Shown in pieces: positions 26,477 to 35,469 of a DNA stretch of 64,000 nt. Under the pieces are notes generated by a model. It was not told the origin of the DNA. It saw only the letters and a list, made by a program, of their open reading frames with translations, and did not search any database. The stretch's first letter is position 1. The number at the start of each line of letters is the position of its first letter. Made by a program: the position numbers and the translations under genes. The stretch spans positions 1 to 64,000 of the forward strand of contig NZ_VNJJ01000002.1 of the NCBI RefSeq assembly GCF_007786475.1, written 5' to 3'. The stretch comes from Cohnella terricola (lineage in GTDB: Bacteria; Bacillota; Bacilli; Paenibacillales; Paenibacillaceae).

Positions 26477-26498
26477 TGGAAATAAAAAATGTTATGAT
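26470..26498 (+). promoter_or_regulatory. Promoter of the LplABC-like operon
   Basis: -35 TTTACA (26470-26475), 17-base spacer, -10 TATGAT (26493-26498). About 100 bases of leader precede the start codon. Confidence 0.6.
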
Positions 26499-26603
26499 TC
26501 GCTCATAGGTCGACAGCGGATGGCGCGTCAGACCCGTCTGACAGCCGAAAACTGTTCCTCCGCACTTGCTTCTCATTCACAAAATAGGGAGGTCCCCGCA
26601 CGT

Positions 26604-28217
26604 ATGATTAAAAAGAAAATCGCTTTTATCGCCCTCGCATCCGTTATGAGTTTGTCCGTCCTTTCGGCATGCAGCTCCAACAACAAAAACAATGGAACCG
26701 CTTCACCGTCCTCGAGCGCAAGCCCAAGCTCGGAAGGATCCTCGTCGCCAGAGAAGAAAGAAGATCCGCTTAAGTTCAGCATGTACTATGCGGATAACGC
26801 GACGCTGCCCTTCAAAGAGGATTGGCCTGTCATCCAGGAAGTCAAGAAACGCTATAACGTCGATATCACATTTGAACCTATTCCGATCGCTGACTATTTG
26901 ACGAAAGTTTCTCTCGCCCTGAACACCGGCAACAACGCCCCAGACGTTATTCTGTATCAACAAATCAAAGGCGAGAACGCCTCTCTTGCTCTAAATGGGG
27001 CGATCGTGCCGATCAGCGATTATTCTGACTGGACGCCTAACTTCAACGCCCGGGTTAAGGAGTTCGGACTGGAAAACCAAGTGGATAGCCTTAAATTGAA
27101 GGACGGCAAACGCTACAATCTGCCTTCCCTATACGACAAACCGTTCTATGACGGCGGTCTTATCCTCAGACAGGATCTGCTGGAAAAATACCAGCTGCCA
27201 GCGCCTAAAACATTTGATGATCTGTATACCGTGCTGAAGAAATTCAAGCAGGAAAATCCGGATTCCTACCCGCTGACGATTCTCGCCGGCCCACGAGTGC
27301 TCTACCGTATGACGATGCCTTCCTTCGGCATCAGCGTCGGCAAGAACGGAGCCGACGGTTCCAGAACGCTGAGCTGGGATTACGCCAACCAGACCTATTT
27401 CCCTGGCGCCATCAGCGACCAATACAAGGAATATATGACGTTCTTCTCCAAGCTCTACGCAGAAGGCTTGCTTGATCCGGAGATGGCCGACCCGATCGAC
27501 GGCGACAAATGGTCGCAGAAGCTGGCCACCGGCAAATCCTTCGCTTCCTATGCCTATTACGACCAAATCGGCGGCGTGGCAGGCGCGGCGACGGAAGATG
27601 GCTTCAAATTGCAAATGTATCCACCGCTCGCAGGTCCCGCTGGAGCGCACCATCAGCAGAAGAGCAGCACCGGATCCGGCATTATCTTCCCTAAGAAGAC
27701 GGCGAATCGTCCGGACTTCGAACGTCTGGTGAAGACGATCGACGAAATCTTCTTCTCCGAAGAAGGCGCCAAATTATGGTGTCTGGGCGTAGAAGGCCAG
27801 TCGTACACAATGGATGGCGACAAGATCAAGTACGCCGACGATATCGTCAACTCGCCTAACGGCATCTATAAGGAAATGCAACTGAAGTACGGCGCCGGTA
27901 ACGACGTTACCCAATTGGTATGGGTAAATGCTCGCGAAATGACGAAATACGACGAAAATTACGGCCAGATCAATGCCACGGTTGCCGCTATGGACAATGC
28001 GATTCAAGCGATTCCTCCGACGCCGATGTTCGACGATATGATCGCAGAAGAAGCTGCTTCCCTGCAGACACCGCTTTACGATGCGTTCGAAGTATGGGCA
28101 GACGGTTTCATTACGGGCAAGAAGAGCTTGACGAACGATTGGGATAAATACGTCAAGGAAATGAAAACTTTGCAAATCGATAAGTTTACCCAACTCTACA
28201 ACGACAACTTGAAATAA
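26604..28217 (+). CDS. LplA-type sugar ABC substrate-binding lipoprotein
   Basis: 537 aa. Signal peptide with lipobox LSAC and a Ser/Asn-rich linker, then a large extracytoplasmic solute-binding fold of the LplA/YtcQ type that is expanded in Paenibacillaceae. Landmarks: YNVDITFEPIPIADY, VILYQQIKGENASLALNGAI, YNLPSLYDKPFYDGGLILRQDLLEKY. ATG at 26604 with GGGAGG about 12 bases upstream; 28 in-frame residues before it lack a ribosome site. With the two permeases downstream and the murQ-nagZ genes beyond, its ligand is predicted to be a muropeptide-derived saccharide such as MurNAc or GlcNAc-MurNAc (inference from context only). Confidence 0.9.
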   Translation: MIKKKIAFIALASVMSLSVLSACSSNNKNNGTASPSSSASPSSEGSSSPEKKEDPLKFSMYYADNATLPFKEDWPVIQEVKKRYNVDITFEPIPIADYLTKVSLALNTGNNAPDVILYQQIKGENASLALNGAIVPISDYSDWTPNFNARVKEFGLENQVDSLKLKDGKRYNLPSLYDKPFYDGGLILRQDLLEKYQLPAPKTFDDLYTVLKKFKQENPDSYPLTILAGPRVLYRMTMPSFGISVGKNGADGSRTLSWDYANQTYFPGAISDQYKEYMTFFSKLYAEGLLDPEMADPIDGDKWSQKLATGKSFASYAYYDQIGGVAGAATEDGFKLQMYPPLAGPAGAHHQQKSSTGSGIIFPKKTANRPDFERLVKTIDEIFFSEEGAKLWCLGVEGQSYTMDGDKIKYADDIVNSPNGIYKEMQLKYGAGNDVTQLVWVNAREMTKYDENYGQINATVAAMDNAIQAIPPTPMFDDMIAEEAASLQTPLYDAFEVWADGFITGKKSLTNDWDKYVKEMKTLQIDKFTQLYNDNLK

Positions 28218-28263
28218 TGCACGAGTTTCCGGAATGACCGGAAATCCAAAACCAACATGAACG

Positions 28264-28338
28264 GTCCCCGCCGTCTTGGCGACGACAAACCGCAAGCGCT
28301 CGGCGCAGAGAGGTTTGTCCCGCAAGGGACGGCGGGAC
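28264..28338 (+). other. Compound intercistronic stem-loop
   Basis: Outer arms GTCCCCGCCGTC/GACGGCGGGAC (one bulged C) and inner perfect arms GACAAACC (28284-28291)/GGTTTGTC (28312-28319), with a further small GCGC hairpin at the tip. No T-run follows. Between the binding-protein and permease genes, it likely stabilises the upstream mRNA or lowers downstream expression. Confidence 0.55.
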
Positions 28339-28384
28339 GCGTTTATGGCGAAAACGATTCAACCCAGCGAAGAAGGTGAAGGAA

Positions 28385-29344
28385 ATGGCCGATTCGACGA
28401 TGCTCTCTCATTCCCGCCGCGAAAGTCCGACACCCCGTTCTTCGGGAAGACGGCACTTTCAACGCTACTGGCAGCTCTACATCATGATGTTTCTGCCGCT
28501 ATGTCATTTTCTTCTGTTCAAGTACGCGCCGCTGATCGGCAACGTCCTCGCATACAGGCGTTACCGGCCCGCCATGGGACCGTACGGAACAGAGTGGGTC
28601 GGTCTGGCCTATTTCGAGCGATTTATGCAAGATCCGGCATTCTGGCGCGCATTCAACAACACAATTATTTTATCTTTCGGGAATATCCTGATCAACTTTC
28701 CGATTCCGATTATTTTCGCTTTGCTTCTGAATGAAGTGCGTTCCAAACGGTTTCGCAAATTTGTCCAAACGATTTCCTATATGCCTCGTTTCATATCCAC
28801 GGTGGTCGTCATCGCGATATTGAGCGAGCTGTTGTCTCCCAGCACCGGTCTTTTTAATCGCGTGCTCGGCCAACTGTTCGGCATGGATCCGATCTATTTC
28901 ACCAACGAACCACAATTTTTCCGACCGATCTATATTCTTACCGATACCTGGCAATTCACGGGCTGGACCGCCATTATTTACTTGGCCGCCATTACCGGCG
29001 TCAACCGGGAATTGTTCGAAGCGGCGGATATCGACGGCGCCAACCGGTTCCAGAAAATAATCTACGTGACCATACCTTCGATAATGTCGACGATCATGGT
29101 CATGCTCATCTTGAATGTCGGTTCGCTCCTCAGTCTGGGCTTCGAGAAGGTGTTGCTCTTGTATACGCCGTCCAATGCGATGGTGAGCGACATTATCGAC
29201 ACCCTTGTGTACCGCACCGGCCTTGCCAACCAGAATTACTCTTACGCGACGGCCATCGGCTTATTCAGCGGCGTAGTCGGAATCATTCTCGTGTCCACGA
29301 CCAACTGGCTCAGTAAAAAAATGTCCGGCGAAAGCATCTACTAG
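28385..29344 (+). CDS. LplB-type sugar ABC permease
   Basis: 319 aa, about six TM helices after a 25-residue charged N-terminus. Family landmarks: FKYAPLIGNVLAYRRYRP, FRKFVQTISYMPRFISTVVV and the EAA loop LFEAADIDGANRFQKIIYVTIPSI that docks the ATPase. ATG at 28385 has AAGGTG 6 bases upstream. No ATPase gene is in the cluster, as usual for LplABC systems served by a shared MsmX-like ATPase. Confidence 0.92.
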   Translation: MADSTMLSHSRRESPTPRSSGRRHFQRYWQLYIMMFLPLCHFLLFKYAPLIGNVLAYRRYRPAMGPYGTEWVGLAYFERFMQDPAFWRAFNNTIILSFGNILINFPIPIIFALLLNEVRSKRFRKFVQTISYMPRFISTVVVIAILSELLSPSTGLFNRVLGQLFGMDPIYFTNEPQFFRPIYILTDTWQFTGWTAIIYLAAITGVNRELFEAADIDGANRFQKIIYVTIPSIMSTIMVMLILNVGSLLSLGFEKVLLLYTPSNAMVSDIIDTLVYRTGLANQNYSYATAIGLFSGVVGIILVSTTNWLSKKMSGESIY

Positions 29345-29361
29345 GAAAGGAGCGAAAGATC

Positions 29362-30234
29362 ATGTTCAAGCAGCCAAAGCTTCGTTCCCTGACGTTCGCC
29401 GACGTGCTCATAAATGCTTTTATGTTTTTTGTTGTCTTGATTTGCTTCGTGCCGTTTCTTTATATGCTGGCGTTGTCCCTGTCCAGCCCCAAAGCGATCA
29501 TTAACAACGAAGTTTCTCTATTTCCGGTCGGGCTGAATTTCGAAGCCTATAAGCAGATTTTCACCTATCCTAATTTCTTCAAAGCGTACGGCAATACCAT
29601 CTTCTACACCGCCGGAGGGACGCTCATCGCATTGTTCATGTCGGCGATGTTTGCTTATGCAATGTCGAAGCGGTTCCTCAAGGGCCATAAGCTGGTCATG
29701 ATGTTGATCGTGTTCTCCATGTTTTTCTCGGGAGGACTGATTCCGACTTATCTATTAATCTCCAGCCTGCATTTGACCAATACGGTGTGGGCGATGCTGT
29801 TGCCGTTCGCGCTTAACCAATTTAACTTGATTATACTAATCAATTTCTTCCGGGCCATCCCGGCGGAAATCGAAGAAGCCGCCATAATCGACGGCCTCAG
29901 TTATTTCGGCATTCTTCAGCGGGTCATTCTGCCCTTGTCCACTCCGGCGCTGGCGACGATCGGCCTCTATACCGCCGTCTTTTTCTGGAACGATTGGTTT
30001 AACGGCATGATCTATCTGAATACGAACCAATATCCAGTGATGCTGTTCCTGCGCAACATCGTTAACGGAACGGCAATGATCGGAGACGGCGCGGGAGCCG
30101 CGGACAAGAGCACGATCGCCATGTCCATCAAATCGGCCGTCATCATCACTTCGACGCTGCCCATTATCATTTTGTATCCGATGCTCCAGCGCTTCTTCGT
30201 CGCCGGCTTGACGGTCGGCTCGGTCAAAGGTTAA
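29362..30234 (+). CDS. LplC-type sugar ABC permease
   Basis: 290 aa, six TM helices. LplC features: FLYMLALSLSSPKAIINNEVSLFP, FSGGLIPTYLLI and the EAA loop EIEEAAIIDGLSYFGILQRVILP. AAAGGAG stands before the ATG. Partner of the permease 17 bases upstream. Its stop overlaps the stop of the convergent regulator gene by four bases. Confidence 0.92.
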   Translation: MFKQPKLRSLTFADVLINAFMFFVVLICFVPFLYMLALSLSSPKAIINNEVSLFPVGLNFEAYKQIFTYPNFFKAYGNTIFYTAGGTLIALFMSAMFAYAMSKRFLKGHKLVMMLIVFSMFFSGGLIPTYLLISSLHLTNTVWAMLLPFALNQFNLIILINFFRAIPAEIEEAAIIDGLSYFGILQRVILPLSTPALATIGLYTAVFFWNDWFNGMIYLNTNQYPVMLFLRNIVNGTAMIGDGAGAADKSTIAMSIKSAVIITSTLPIIILYPMLQRFFVAGLTVGSVKG

Positions 30235-31109
30235 ACCTTCCGGTACGTTCGGCAGGATTCGGAGCTGCGGAACAGATTGCGAATAACATTATCGTAATCC
30301 CGGCTCGCCATTGCCGTGAACAACACGTCGATGACGATCAATTGCGATATCCGGCTGCTCATCGCTCCGCTGCGATGATCGACTTCCGGGGAGGACGTAT
30401 ACAGCTCGAAGTCGGCTTTAGCGGCCAGCGGATTTTTACCCAACCGGGTTAACGAAACCATCGTCGCCCCAGCAGCTTGAGAGGCAATGTCGAATGCTTC
30501 ATTCACTTCCCTGGTCATTCCGGAATGGCTGATAAAGAAGCACACGTCCCCATCCCGGGCGTTGGCCGCGTAGGTCAATTGAATGTGTCCGTCATGACTG
30601 AAGCAGACGTTGCTGCCGATGCGCAGCAGCTTGTTGTAGAAGTCTTCGGCTACGAGAGCGGAAGCGCCGACGCCGAACAGCTTGACGGAACGCGCTTCGA
30701 TCAGCCTCTGCACGACCTCGTCTACCGTATCAGCGTTCAGAAGGCTGATCGTATCTTCGATCGATCGCATGCTGCTGCTCTTGATCGCCATAAACACGTC
30801 GGAAAGCCCGGAATAATCTTTAATGTCGGTGAAAATGTGGCGTCCTTGGTCCTGGTCTTCGGCAGTGCCGTTGTTCAACTCTCCGATCAGACTGCGCTTC
30901 ATGTCTTTCAGGCCGTCAAAGCCTATCGCCTTGGCGAGTCTGACCCAGGCCACCTGACTAACGCCGGCGCTTTCGGCCAATTGGGCGATCGGTTGGCGAA
31001 AAAGACGCTGGACGTCCGCCAGGAAGTAATCGGCCGCTTTTTTCTCCGAGTTGCTTAGGTCGTTATAGACATTGCGTACGCGAATTTCGATGTTGGTCAT
31101 ATCTAGCAA
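30231..31109 (-). CDS. murR: MurR/RpiR-family regulator of the MurNAc cluster
   Basis: 292 aa with N-terminal HTH (about 35-60, IAQLAESAGVSQVAWVRLAK) and C-terminal SIS domain (about 125-260, LFGVGASALVAEDFYNKL and FISHSGMTREV). It is divergent from murQ, the same arrangement as murR/murQ in other bacteria, where MurNAc-6-P is the effector. TTG at 31109 is 5 bases after AGGAG; the ATG at 31100 is 14 bases away, so TTG is preferred. Paralogue of the regulator at 6097. The symbol is by context and not proven. Confidence 0.85.
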   Translation of the reverse strand: MLDMTNIEIRVRNVYNDLSNSEKKAADYFLADVQRLFRQPIAQLAESAGVSQVAWVRLAKAIGFDGLKDMKRSLIGELNNGTAEDQDQGRHIFTDIKDYSGLSDVFMAIKSSSMRSIEDTISLLNADTVDEVVQRLIEARSVKLFGVGASALVAEDFYNKLLRIGSNVCFSHDGHIQLTYAANARDGDVCFFISHSGMTREVNEAFDIASQAAGATMVSLTRLGKNPLAAKADFELYTSSPEVDHRSGAMSSRISQLIVIDVLFTAMASRDYDNVIRNLFRSSESCRTYRKV

Positions 31110-31132
31110 CGACTCTCCTTTTGGACAAACAA

Positions 31133-31186
31133 TTAACAGAAAATGAAAATTATTCTTATTATACGCAGAGCGTTCGGCAGAATCAA
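31133..31186. promoter_or_regulatory. Overlapping divergent promoters of murR and murQ with central imperfect palindrome
   Basis: Rightward (murQ): TTAACA 31133-31138, 18-base spacer, TATTAT 31157-31162. Leftward (regulator): TTGATT 31186-31181, 17-base spacer, TATAAT 31163-31158. An imperfect inverted repeat (AATGAAAAT-T-ATTCTTATT, two mismatches, 31142-31160) lies across both, suited to coordinate repression. Confidence 0.5.
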
Positions 31187-31215
31187 ACCTCTGTCGCGTA
31201 AAGGATGGATGATGG

Positions 31216-32157
31216 ATGGCTTCCTATTACTCGCAATTGACTACGGAAATGAACAACCCCGCTACCGTTTCGATCGACGAATCCGACACTCGGGAAATGC
31301 TTCTTCTCATGAATCAGGAGGATCAGCGCGTTCCTATTTCGGTTCGTCAGGAAATCGACAAGATCGCCGACGCGGTGGACCTGTTGGTCGCTTCGCTCAA
31401 AAAAGGGGGACGGATGTTCTACGTAGGAGCCGGCACATCGGGAAGGCTCGGCGTGCTGGACGCCAGCGAATGCCCGCCTACCTTCGGGACCGATCCTGAG
31501 CTGGTTCAAGGCTATATTGCCGGCGGCGACATCGCCCTCCGCACCGCGGTGGAAGGATGCGAGGACGATTCGGATAGCGGTGCGGCGCTCATCCGGGAGA
31601 AGGGCATCGGACCGAACGACGTCGTTATCGGCATTACCGCCAGCGGCTCGACCCCTTACGTGCTCGGTGCCGTTCGCCAAGCCCGGGAGAACGGCGCGGG
31701 TACGATCGGCGTTGTCACGAACAAAGATTCTCGGCTGAGCGAAATTTCCGACATCTGCATCGCCCCGCTGGTCGGTCCGGAAGTCATCTCCGGCTCGACG
31801 CGGCTGAAAAGCGGTTCCGCCCAGAAGCTGGTGCTGAACATGCTGTCCACCGGCGTCATGATCAAGCTCGGCAAAGTATACAACAATTTGATGGTCGATC
31901 TGAAGGCCAGCAACAGCAAGCTGTACGATCGTTCGATCCGCATCGTGAGCGAGGTAACCGGCGTATCCGAGGCCGAAGCCAAGGAAACGCTGCAAAAAGC
32001 AGGTCTTCATGTGAAAACTGCCATTCTGATGCTCGAGACCGGCAAAGACGCCGAAGAAGCGACGACGCTGCTGGAGCGTTACGATGGCATGCTCAAGATG
32101 GCGATTCACGGTGCCGAGGGTGGTTCGAGCGAGTCCGCCTCCGTCGCGCAGCCTTGA
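31216..32157 (+). CDS. murQ: N-acetylmuramic acid 6-phosphate etherase
   Basis: 313 aa SIS-domain enzyme that splits D-lactate from MurNAc-6-P to give GlcNAc-6-P, which NagA and NagB then use. Strong motifs: YVGAGTSGRLGVLDASECPPTF, GITASGSTPYVLGA and STRLKSGSAQKLVLNMLSTG, with the UBA-like C-terminal region. ATG follows AAGGATGGATGATGG. Normal length for the family. Presence of MurQ fixes the theme of the surrounding cluster. Confidence 0.97.
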   Translation: MASYYSQLTTEMNNPATVSIDESDTREMLLLMNQEDQRVPISVRQEIDKIADAVDLLVASLKKGGRMFYVGAGTSGRLGVLDASECPPTFGTDPELVQGYIAGGDIALRTAVEGCEDDSDSGAALIREKGIGPNDVVIGITASGSTPYVLGAVRQARENGAGTIGVVTNKDSRLSEISDICIAPLVGPEVISGSTRLKSGSAQKLVLNMLSTGVMIKLGKVYNNLMVDLKASNSKLYDRSIRIVSEVTGVSEAEAKETLQKAGLHVKTAILMLETGKDAEEATTLLERYDGMLKMAIHGAEGGSSESASVAQP

Positions 32158-32173
32158 GGAGGAGTACAAGCTT

Positions 32174-33315
32174 ATGGTTCTGAACGGCATCGATTGCATC
32201 GCTAACTATTCACATCTATTCAAAGGACGCCGACTAGGATTGATTACGTCGGTGTCCGGGATGACGAAAGATCTAAATTCAACGATCGGAGCGCTCCACG
32301 AACGATACGGCTTGTCCGCGCTCTTCAGCCCGGAACACGGTGTGCGAGGAGACATTGCTGCCGGCGAGCATGTTGCTTCCAGCCGAGATCCGGAGACCGG
32401 CGTAGTCGTGCACAGTCTCTATTCCGCCGAGTCCCGCCGGCTAACTCCGGAAATGCTGCAGGACGTGGACACCGTCGTCTTCGATATTCAAGATATCGGA
32501 TCGCGTTATTATACGTATGTATCCACCCTCTTCTACGCTATGGAAGAAGCGCTCGACAAGGGAAATCGGTCGTTGTGCTCGACCGGTTGAATCCGCTCGG
32601 CGAGCGCGTTGAAGGGAATCTACTGCCGAAGGAATACCGCAGCTTCGTAGGCGCTTGGACTCTACCCAATCGTCACTCCCTTACCGTAGGCGAACTTGCG
32701 CTTCTGTTCAACCAGGAGAGCGGCACAGGCTGCGAGCTGGCCGTCGTGCCTTGCGAGGGATGGAAGCGATCCATGCAATTCCCGGATACCGGCCATCTGT
32801 GGATCATGCCGAGTCCCAACATTCCGCGTTTCGAGACGGCACTGATCTACGCTGGAACTTGCCTGTTCGAAGGCACTAACGTCTCGGAAGGTCGGGGAAC
32901 GGCCGCTCCCTTCGAGTTGATCGGCGCTCCGTATATCCATGCCGAGCGTTTGACTGAAGCGATGCGCGCCAGAAAAGTCGACGGTGCGCAATTCTCGCCG
33001 GCCTACTTCCGCCCGACAGCGTCCAAACATCAAGGAGCGCTGTGCGGCGGAGTACACGTTCATATCACGGACCGAGAGCGTTATGCGGCTCTGGACGTAG
33101 GCATTCATTTGCTCCACGCGATTCGAGAGCTTTATCCCGACGACTTCATCTTCCTCCCGCCCATTAAAGAAGGCGGACGATCTTTCATCCAGCTGTTGTC
33201 CGGCGACCCGCGCGTGGAGAACCCGACCGTCCGGCCGGAAGATCTCTTGAACGGCTACGACCGGGAAAGCCAAGCGTTCGCGGCATTCAAACGGCAATAT
33301 CATCTGTACGATTAG
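32174..33315 (+). pseudogene. namZ: NamZ-like DUF1343 exo-beta-N-acetylmuramidase, frameshifted
   Basis: Two reading frames together give one DUF1343 protein of about 380 aa. Part 1 starts at ATG 32174 after GGAGGAG and contains LGLITSVSGM, LFSPEHGVRGD and VVFDIQDIGSRYYTY; it ends in TGA at 32590. Part 2 continues in the next frame with LDRLNPLGERVEGN, IMPSPNIPRFETALIYAGTCLFEGTNVSEGRGT and ends at 33315. The frames join if one base is restored in the A-run at about 32563-32567 (GGGAAATCGG), which would give K-S-V-V-V-L-D. NamZ releases MurNAc from non-reducing ends of glycan fragments and works with NagZ. The other family motifs look well kept, so either a very recent mutation or a sequencing error is likely. 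No signal peptide. Confidence 0.85.
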
Positions 33316-33327
33316 GAGGTACTCGAG

Positions 33328-34896
33328 ATGGATACGAACTTGTCCTTGACCCATCAGATCGGTCAGCGGATGATGGCCGGTTTCGATGGCCCCTATCTGG
33401 ACGAGAAATTCATAGAGCTGGTGAAAACTTGGAAAGTCGGCAACGTCATCCTGTTCGCTTGGAACATGACCAGCAAAGAGCAAGTGCTTGAGCTTTGCCG
33501 GGAGATTCAAGAGCTGGTGCTGCGAGAGACCGGCCGGCCAGCATTTATCGCCGTCGATCAGGAAGGCGGCGCGGTGTCCCGGTTACCCGGAGACGCCACC
33601 CGCGTGCCGGGAGCGATGGCGATCGCCTCCACCGGCAATCCGGAGAACGCGTACGCGGCGGGACGATTGACCGCCCGCGAGCTTCGGGCGCTCGGCATCA
33701 ACTTCAACCTCGCTCCGGTGCTGGACGTCAATTCCAACGACCAGAACCCGGTCATCGGCGTGCGCAGCTACGGGGAAAAACCGGAGACGGTCGCGCAATA
33801 CGCAATCCCGATGATGAAAGGATTGGAAGACGGCGGCACGTTGAGCTGCGGCAAACACTTCCCAGGGCACGGGGACACGAACACCGACTCGCATCTGGCG
33901 CTCCCGTTCGTTGGCAAAACCCAGGCTGAGCTACGGGCTGTCGAACTTGCTCCCTTCCAGGCTGCGATCCAGGCGGACATTCCTGCCATTATGACCTCCC
34001 ATATCGTGTTCCCGCAGTTCGACCCGGAGCGACCGGCAACGATGTCGCGGACTATTCTTACCGATCTGCTTCGGGAAGAAATGGGTTTCCAGGGCTTGGT
34101 TATGACGGACTGTCTGGAGATGAAAGCTGTCCAGCATTCCTTCGGCACTGTCCCAGGCACGGTGGAAGCGATCAAAGCCGGAGCCGATCTCGTACTCATC
34201 TCCCACTCCTCTTCCGTGGCTTCCGCCGCGGCGCAAGCCATCCGGGAAGCCTTCCTGGCAGGTGAGATCGACGCGACCGAGTGGGAACAGTCGCTCGCCC
34301 GGATTGCCGGGCTCAAAGCGGACTACCTGTCCCGCCCGACGGAAGATCCGTCCATCGTCGGCTGCGTCTCCCACAAAGAAGAGAACCGCAAGATACTTGC
34401 GCAGACATTAACGCCAGTACGGGTACCCGGCGGAAGTTTCCCGCCTTTGGGGGAATGTCCTCATTTTCTCGGATGCAAAGCTTTCCGCCCTACGCTCGTC
34501 TCCAACTTGGCCGACGATCCGCTGTCTTTTCCCGTCTACATGGCGGAGAAGCTCGGGGGCAACGCCAAGGCAACCGTCACACCATCCAATCCGACGGAGG
34601 AGGAGATCGCGGAGATCGCCGCGCGTACAACCGTCGCGAGCTGCATCGTCGTGGGTACCTATAACGGCCATTTATATCCGGGGCAGTTGGAGCTTGTTCG
34701 CAGATTAGCCGATGGCAGCGTCCCGATCATCGCGGTCGCCTTGAGGAATCCGTACGATCTAAAAGATATGGACCCCTCGATTTGGTCTCTTGCCGCTTAC
34801 GAATATTCCGAGCAAGCCTTCGACGCGATCGCCGATGTGCTTCAGGGTAAGGAGACGGCCAACGGCAAACCGACCGTCACGCTTCTAACAGAGTAG
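33328..34896 (+). CDS. nagZ: Beta-N-acetylglucosaminidase, GH3 (NagZ-like)
   Basis: 522 aa. GH3 domain (about 5-335) with the NagZ catalytic-dyad loop KHFPGHGDTNTDSHLALP carrying the Asp-His pair, the nucleophile region GLVMTDCLEMKAV, and VDQEGGAVSRL. A C-terminal domain (about 350-520) matches the two-domain Bacillus YbbD type rather than one-domain E. coli NagZ. No signal peptide, so it acts in the cytoplasm or is released. ATG after GGAGG. It removes GlcNAc from GlcNAc-MurNAc fragments and complements NamZ next door. Confidence 0.95.
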   Translation: MDTNLSLTHQIGQRMMAGFDGPYLDEKFIELVKTWKVGNVILFAWNMTSKEQVLELCREIQELVLRETGRPAFIAVDQEGGAVSRLPGDATRVPGAMAIASTGNPENAYAAGRLTARELRALGINFNLAPVLDVNSNDQNPVIGVRSYGEKPETVAQYAIPMMKGLEDGGTLSCGKHFPGHGDTNTDSHLALPFVGKTQAELRAVELAPFQAAIQADIPAIMTSHIVFPQFDPERPATMSRTILTDLLREEMGFQGLVMTDCLEMKAVQHSFGTVPGTVEAIKAGADLVLISHSSSVASAAAQAIREAFLAGEIDATEWEQSLARIAGLKADYLSRPTEDPSIVGCVSHKEENRKILAQTLTPVRVPGGSFPPLGECPHFLGCKAFRPTLVSNLADDPLSFPVYMAEKLGGNAKATVTPSNPTEEEIAEIAARTTVASCIVVGTYNGHLYPGQLELVRRLADGSVPIIAVALRNPYDLKDMDPSIWSLAAYEYSEQAFDAIADVLQGKETANGKPTVTLLTE

Positions 34897-34928
34897 TTTA
34901 TCGGATCATGATGAAGGAGTGAACGAAT

Positions 34929-35411
34929 ATGGCCGACATGTTGGTTAACTTGCTTAATCTGCCTCCCCACGAGGAGCTTCTATCCCGGCTGGAGCAGGAA
35001 GGCATTCGTATTCATCGGGCGCTCGCCCCGGACAAGCACCGTGTCGTCGAGTGGGTGGCGCAGCACTCCACCCGCAACGCCTCCGGCGAAGCCGACGTTT
35101 GCTTCGCGCGTTTGCCGGTTACCTGTTATCTCGCCACCCGCGGCCCGGACATCCTCGGTTTCGCCTGCTACGATGCGACCGCTCCGAATTTCTTCGGGCC
35201 GACGCGCGTCCTCGATTCGGAGCAAGGCAAAGGCATCGGCAAAGCGCTGCTGCTCAAAAGCCTTCACAGCATGAGAGAAGCAGGTTACGTCTATGCGATC
35301 ATCGGAGGCGTCGGGCCTGCCGAGTTTTACGAGAAAACCGTCGGGGCTTTCCTTATCCCGGATTCTACTCCGGGAATATACCGGGATTTTATCGGAAAAA
35401 GAAATAGATAG
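34929..35411 (+). CDS. GNAT acetyltransferase (YbbJ-like)
   Basis: 160 aa. GNAT fold with CoA-binding loop DSEQGKGIGKALLLKSL and an ATIGGVGPAEFYEKTVG-like C-terminal segment (reads YAIIGGVGPAEFYEKTVGA). B. subtilis carries ybbJ, also a GNAT gene, at the corresponding place of its MurNAc cluster. Substrate unknown. ATG follows AAGGAGTGAACGAAT. Last gene of the rightward MurNAc unit. Confidence 0.88.
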   Translation: MADMLVNLLNLPPHEELLSRLEQEGIRIHRALAPDKHRVVEWVAQHSTRNASGEADVCFARLPVTCYLATRGPDILGFACYDATAPNFFGPTRVLDSEQGKGIGKALLLKSLHSMREAGYVYAIIGGVGPAEFYEKTVGAFLIPDSTPGIYRDFIGKRNR

Positions 35412-35469
35412 AGGTTATGTACGGGGAACTCGACAGGTAATTGTTATTGGTAAGTAGTAGTTGCAGATT

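Noticed and set aside
31183-32199. 338-codon minus-strand frame opposite murQ
   Set aside because: Antisense shadow of a certain gene caused by codon bias; low-complexity Arg/His-rich translation.
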